DNA of 64,000 bases from Blasia pusilla (Eukaryota > Marchantiophyta > Marchantiopsida > Blasiales): the NCBI GenBank assembly GCA_050084515.1, contig CM114271.1:30380001-30444000 (forward strand), written 5' to 3'. The notes under the pieces were generated by a model, which made no database searches, had not been told where the DNA came from, and saw nothing but the letters and a program-made list of their open reading frames with translations. Position numbers and translations under genes: made by a program. Position 1 is the stretch's first letter. Each line of letters begins with the position of its first letter. Positions 61,610-64,000 of this stretch are shown here, in pieces.

Positions 61610-62137
61610 GGCGGCGGCGAAGTTGGTAGATATGCCAGCTCGACCGGCCATAGAGCGAGCAGTGGTGACACCTGGAGTAGTGTTACTGGAGTATTTTGCT
61701 TGGTTAGTCCGACGGGGACAATATACCACCCGCAACGCGTCCTACTTGATTCGGGAGCGCAACCCTTGATGTAAGGGAAGGTGGCGTGTTTAGCGTTGGG
61801 GTTATGGAAGGCCGACATTGAGCCTTGTCCCTTCCAGATACAGACCTCGATTGGGGGCGTGTCACCCACGCAGTATATGACTCGACAAGAGATAGTTGTC
61901 AAAATCCAGCCAGAGCATGAGACGGATAGTGCTATGGTGCGCACACGTGCGATTACAACACCAGCTGAGTCGTACGATGTGTTGGTGGGGAGTACAGTAT
62001 TATATACCCTAGGATTCATCCTAGACTTCTGCAAGGAGACCGTTGCTTATCGGCCAGGATGGCGGTCAGGTGACGGCCGGACGAGGTGGACGATCATGAG
62101 GCGAGTCTATGACCACGTTGGCAGCTTTCACAGGTAG
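61610..62137 (+). pseudogene. R4 aspartic protease
   Basis: The retropepsin active site LLDSGAQP lies at about 61742-61769, followed after a stop (TAA) by the body at 61781-62137: PFQIQTSIGG, MTRQEIVVKI, ESYDVLVGSTVLYTLGF. Catalytic Asp-Ser-Gly-Ala is present here but lost in R0. It would mature the polyprotein. Confidence 0.75.
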
Positions 62138-62309
62138 TGTTAGCTGACCAGGAGAGTTGTCGTAGGGGAACGCACATGCGGAGGATGTCCCAGTAGCGGA
62201 TTGTCCCACGTAGCGACAGGCCATGGCGAGTGTCTCTTCCCATGTTGGCGAGGCCTCTTCACCATTGTGGGGTATGACTTGAGAGCTACAGCGGATTGCC
62301 GATGACCTC

Positions 62310-63060
62310 GTGAGGCAGGCGTGGAGTCATGTTTTTATACCAGAGCAGCGAGAGTCACGTGGCGATCGGGTTCTTGGAGTGGAGACGTTGACCCCACTGG
62401 ATACCACACCCGTTGTGTGGCAGTGCCTAGAGGAGGGTGTTAGGGTGTTAGATCTCTTCGGAGGGATTAGCACCGGATTGGCTGCACTATTGCAGGCGGG
62501 CATACGGGTGCATCACTACCTTTATGTGGAGAGAGATGAGACCGCGCGGCAAGTATCATTATGTCACGTGGCGAGATTGGTCCAGAGGTATCCTGAGTTG
62601 TTGCCGGGATCTCAACATACGCTACCCACCGACATCTCTTTGGTGGGGGCGCAGGATCTGGATAGAGTTGGCACCATTCATTTGGTGATTGCTGGATGGC
62701 CATGTTGGGTCACGTGCCCATCATCCACGACTGCGGTGGACGAACCTGATACCATGAAAGGTACTGAGTCAAGCATACGGTGGAGTCCAGAGAGCACCAC
62801 ATCTCACAGTGGATGCTATTTTGGGCTCAGGGCGTCGATCTCAGGTGGTGACACGAGATGATAGACCACCGTTGGCCATGGCCAATAGGGTGGGGGAGTT
62901 GAGGGCAACCTTACCTACATTGGTGAGCTTCCCAGCATCCCATGCCTTTCGTCAGGGAGGGCCAGGCATGATTTGGGATGAGGTGACCGGAGCATTGGAG
63001 GAGCAGGGATGATTGAGGCATCCCGGAGACAGGTGTTGGGGCAGGCGATGGACCTTAAGT
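62310..63060 (+). pseudogene. R4 DNMT3-like methyltransferase with internal deletion
   Basis: Motif I is DLFGGISTG (about 62451-62477), followed by LYVERDE. Motif IV begins as WPC (about 62697) but jumps directly to the sequence before motif VIII. The junction TGGCCATGTTGGGTCACGTGC corresponds in R2 to two sites about 240 bp apart, so motif VI (ENV) and the end of motif IV are deleted. Motifs IX/X follow in other frames; the last part, SRRQVLGQAMDL (63018 onward), keeps the CAG that is TAG in R2. No active enzyme is expected from this copy. Together with R2 it shows the domain is a family trait. Confidence 0.82.
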
Positions 63061-63329
63061 GTCTCACATGGATAGTCAGCCTAGGTATGGCTGAGCAGAG
63101 ACGGATGCGAGTGTCATCCATGCCGTCACGTCCACGTACAGGGTCTGTACAGGCATTGGCTGGGGGCGAGACGAGGAGAGATAGGCACCCATGGACTTCT
63201 TGGGACGTCGTTCGAGCAGAGAGTGCAAAGGCGGCTAGAGTAGCACATGTTTATTTTTCGGATGTGAAGCATGGTGTAGGAGGTCAGAGTCGATTGGCTG
63301 TTGCGGAGGTAGCTAGGGTTGCTACATAG
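63061..63329 (+). other. R4 linker ending in UAG before RT
   Basis: Open frame (AMDLKCLTWIVSLGMAEQRR...VAEVARVAT) that ends at TAG 63327-63329. The frame continues after the stop as CAG CCA AAG and into RT without a shift. R2 has a stop at the same place. Confidence 0.7.
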
Positions 63330-64000
63330 CAGCCAAAGCCGGAGGTTGCGTCCTCTCCGAGTGAGGTCACGATGGAGACTTGGGAGCATGTGATAGGTCT
63401 CAAGTTGATAGGAGGAGAGCGACGGCGGGTTCATAGGTTTCTGAGAGGGCATGTCAATTGTTTAGCCTTCAGTATGAGAGACTTGGGTACGCTGAAGGGT
63501 CCCAGGATACAGATTGAGTTGGCTAGTGATACGCCGATCTTTCGTCGACCCTACAAGTATTCTGATATGGAGCGAGCCTTGATTCAGAGCAAGAGTCAGG
63601 ACTTGTTGGAGGCAGGACTTGTGGAGTTATCACATGGGGAGTATGCATTTGCCACAGTCATGCCGGCGAAGAAGGATATGTATGGCAATTGGACGGATAG
63701 GCGGATGTGTGGAGATTACCGTCCTATCAATCGACAGACGAGGTCAGATCGGTATGCCATGCCTACTCCTGAGGAGATCTTTGATGCGGTAGGGCATGTA
63801 GAGATCTTTAGTACTTTAGATGTCCGTGCTGGCCATCATCAGCTTCCTATCAGGTTGGAGGACAGGGAGAAGACAGCATTCAGGGGGATAGATCGGTTTG
63901 GGAGAGATTTCTTGTATCATTGGCGGTTCTTACCATTTGGGTTGAAGAACGCGCCTGCAGAGTCTCAGAGAGTGATGGATAGGATTCTGGCTGGCTTGGA
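63330..64000 (+). CDS. R4 reverse transcriptase, 5' part, open to window end
   Basis: Continuous frame of about 223 codons. It has the N-terminal TPIFRRPYKYSDME, the fingers block ATVMPAKKD, RMCGDYRPINRQT, the palm motif A FSTLDVRAGHHQLPI with its catalytic Asp, KTAFRG, and FLPFGLKNAPAESQRVMD. These are standard Ty3/Gypsy RT signatures. The YxDD box would lie just past the window. It reads in the frame of the preceding linker across the UAG at 63327. No in-frame ATG precedes RT closely except MET at 63372, so translation as a readthrough product is plausible. Confidence 0.88.

Overview
The window is nuclear DNA of a land plant. It has split genes with GT-AG introns (a CYP71-clan P450 and a small TMEM42/EamA-like membrane protein), long CT/GA microsatellites, and plant-type CACTA, hAT and Ty3/Gypsy elements. 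The species cannot be fixed from sequence alone. The repeat content is not one I associate with a particular crop, and a non-seed plant (bryophyte, lycophyte, fern) is possible. Most of the 64 kb is transposon, much of it nested.

Layout. 1-13898 is one Ty3/Gypsy-like element on the minus strand (R0). It is split by two relatives: R1 (1660-6341, minus, TSD TGCA, in the R0 gag) and R2 (8911-13596, plus, TSD CCTC, in the R0 left repeat). 13899-27000 is the gene-bearing part: the TMEM42-like gene (17019-17631), an organelle-like hairpin-rich tract (about 19250-20780) and the P450 gene (22977-26645). 27000-31140 holds short repeats, a tRNA-Lys-like piece, a 27-bp foldback, the 3' end of another family member (R3) and a group II intron domain V. 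31138-35081 is a decayed TNP2-type CACTA transposase gene (minus). 37960-39110 is an integrase fragment (R5, minus). 41886-46579 is a complete but mutated hAT element with an 8-bp TSD. 47446-48581 holds fragments of an unrelated Gypsy element. 49539-64000 is R4 (plus), whose gag is split by an 8.5-kb CACTA element (52201-60704, TSD AGA). R4 runs off the window inside its reverse transcriptase.

The notable system is the R0-R5 family. Pooling copies, the coding order is gag (zinc knuckle), aspartic protease, a DNMT3-like cytosine-5 methyltransferase domain, reverse transcriptase, RNase H, DDE integrase, and a C-terminal PHD finger. The ends are also unusual. Instead of two equal LTRs, the complete copies read L1 - internal - S1 - L2 - S2. 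L1/L2 (about 360-467 bp, starting TGTCA) and S1/S2 (about 105-140 bp) form split direct repeats, yet the copies are flanked by 4-bp target duplications as expected of a DDE integrase. A UAG stop lies in frame between the methyltransferase part and RT in both copies that keep this junction. In R4 it is followed by CAG CCA, which fits the UAG-CARYYA readthrough context. All copies seen are mutated, and several nonsense changes are C-to-T (CGA to TGA, CAG to TAG), the footprint expected of methylated DNA.
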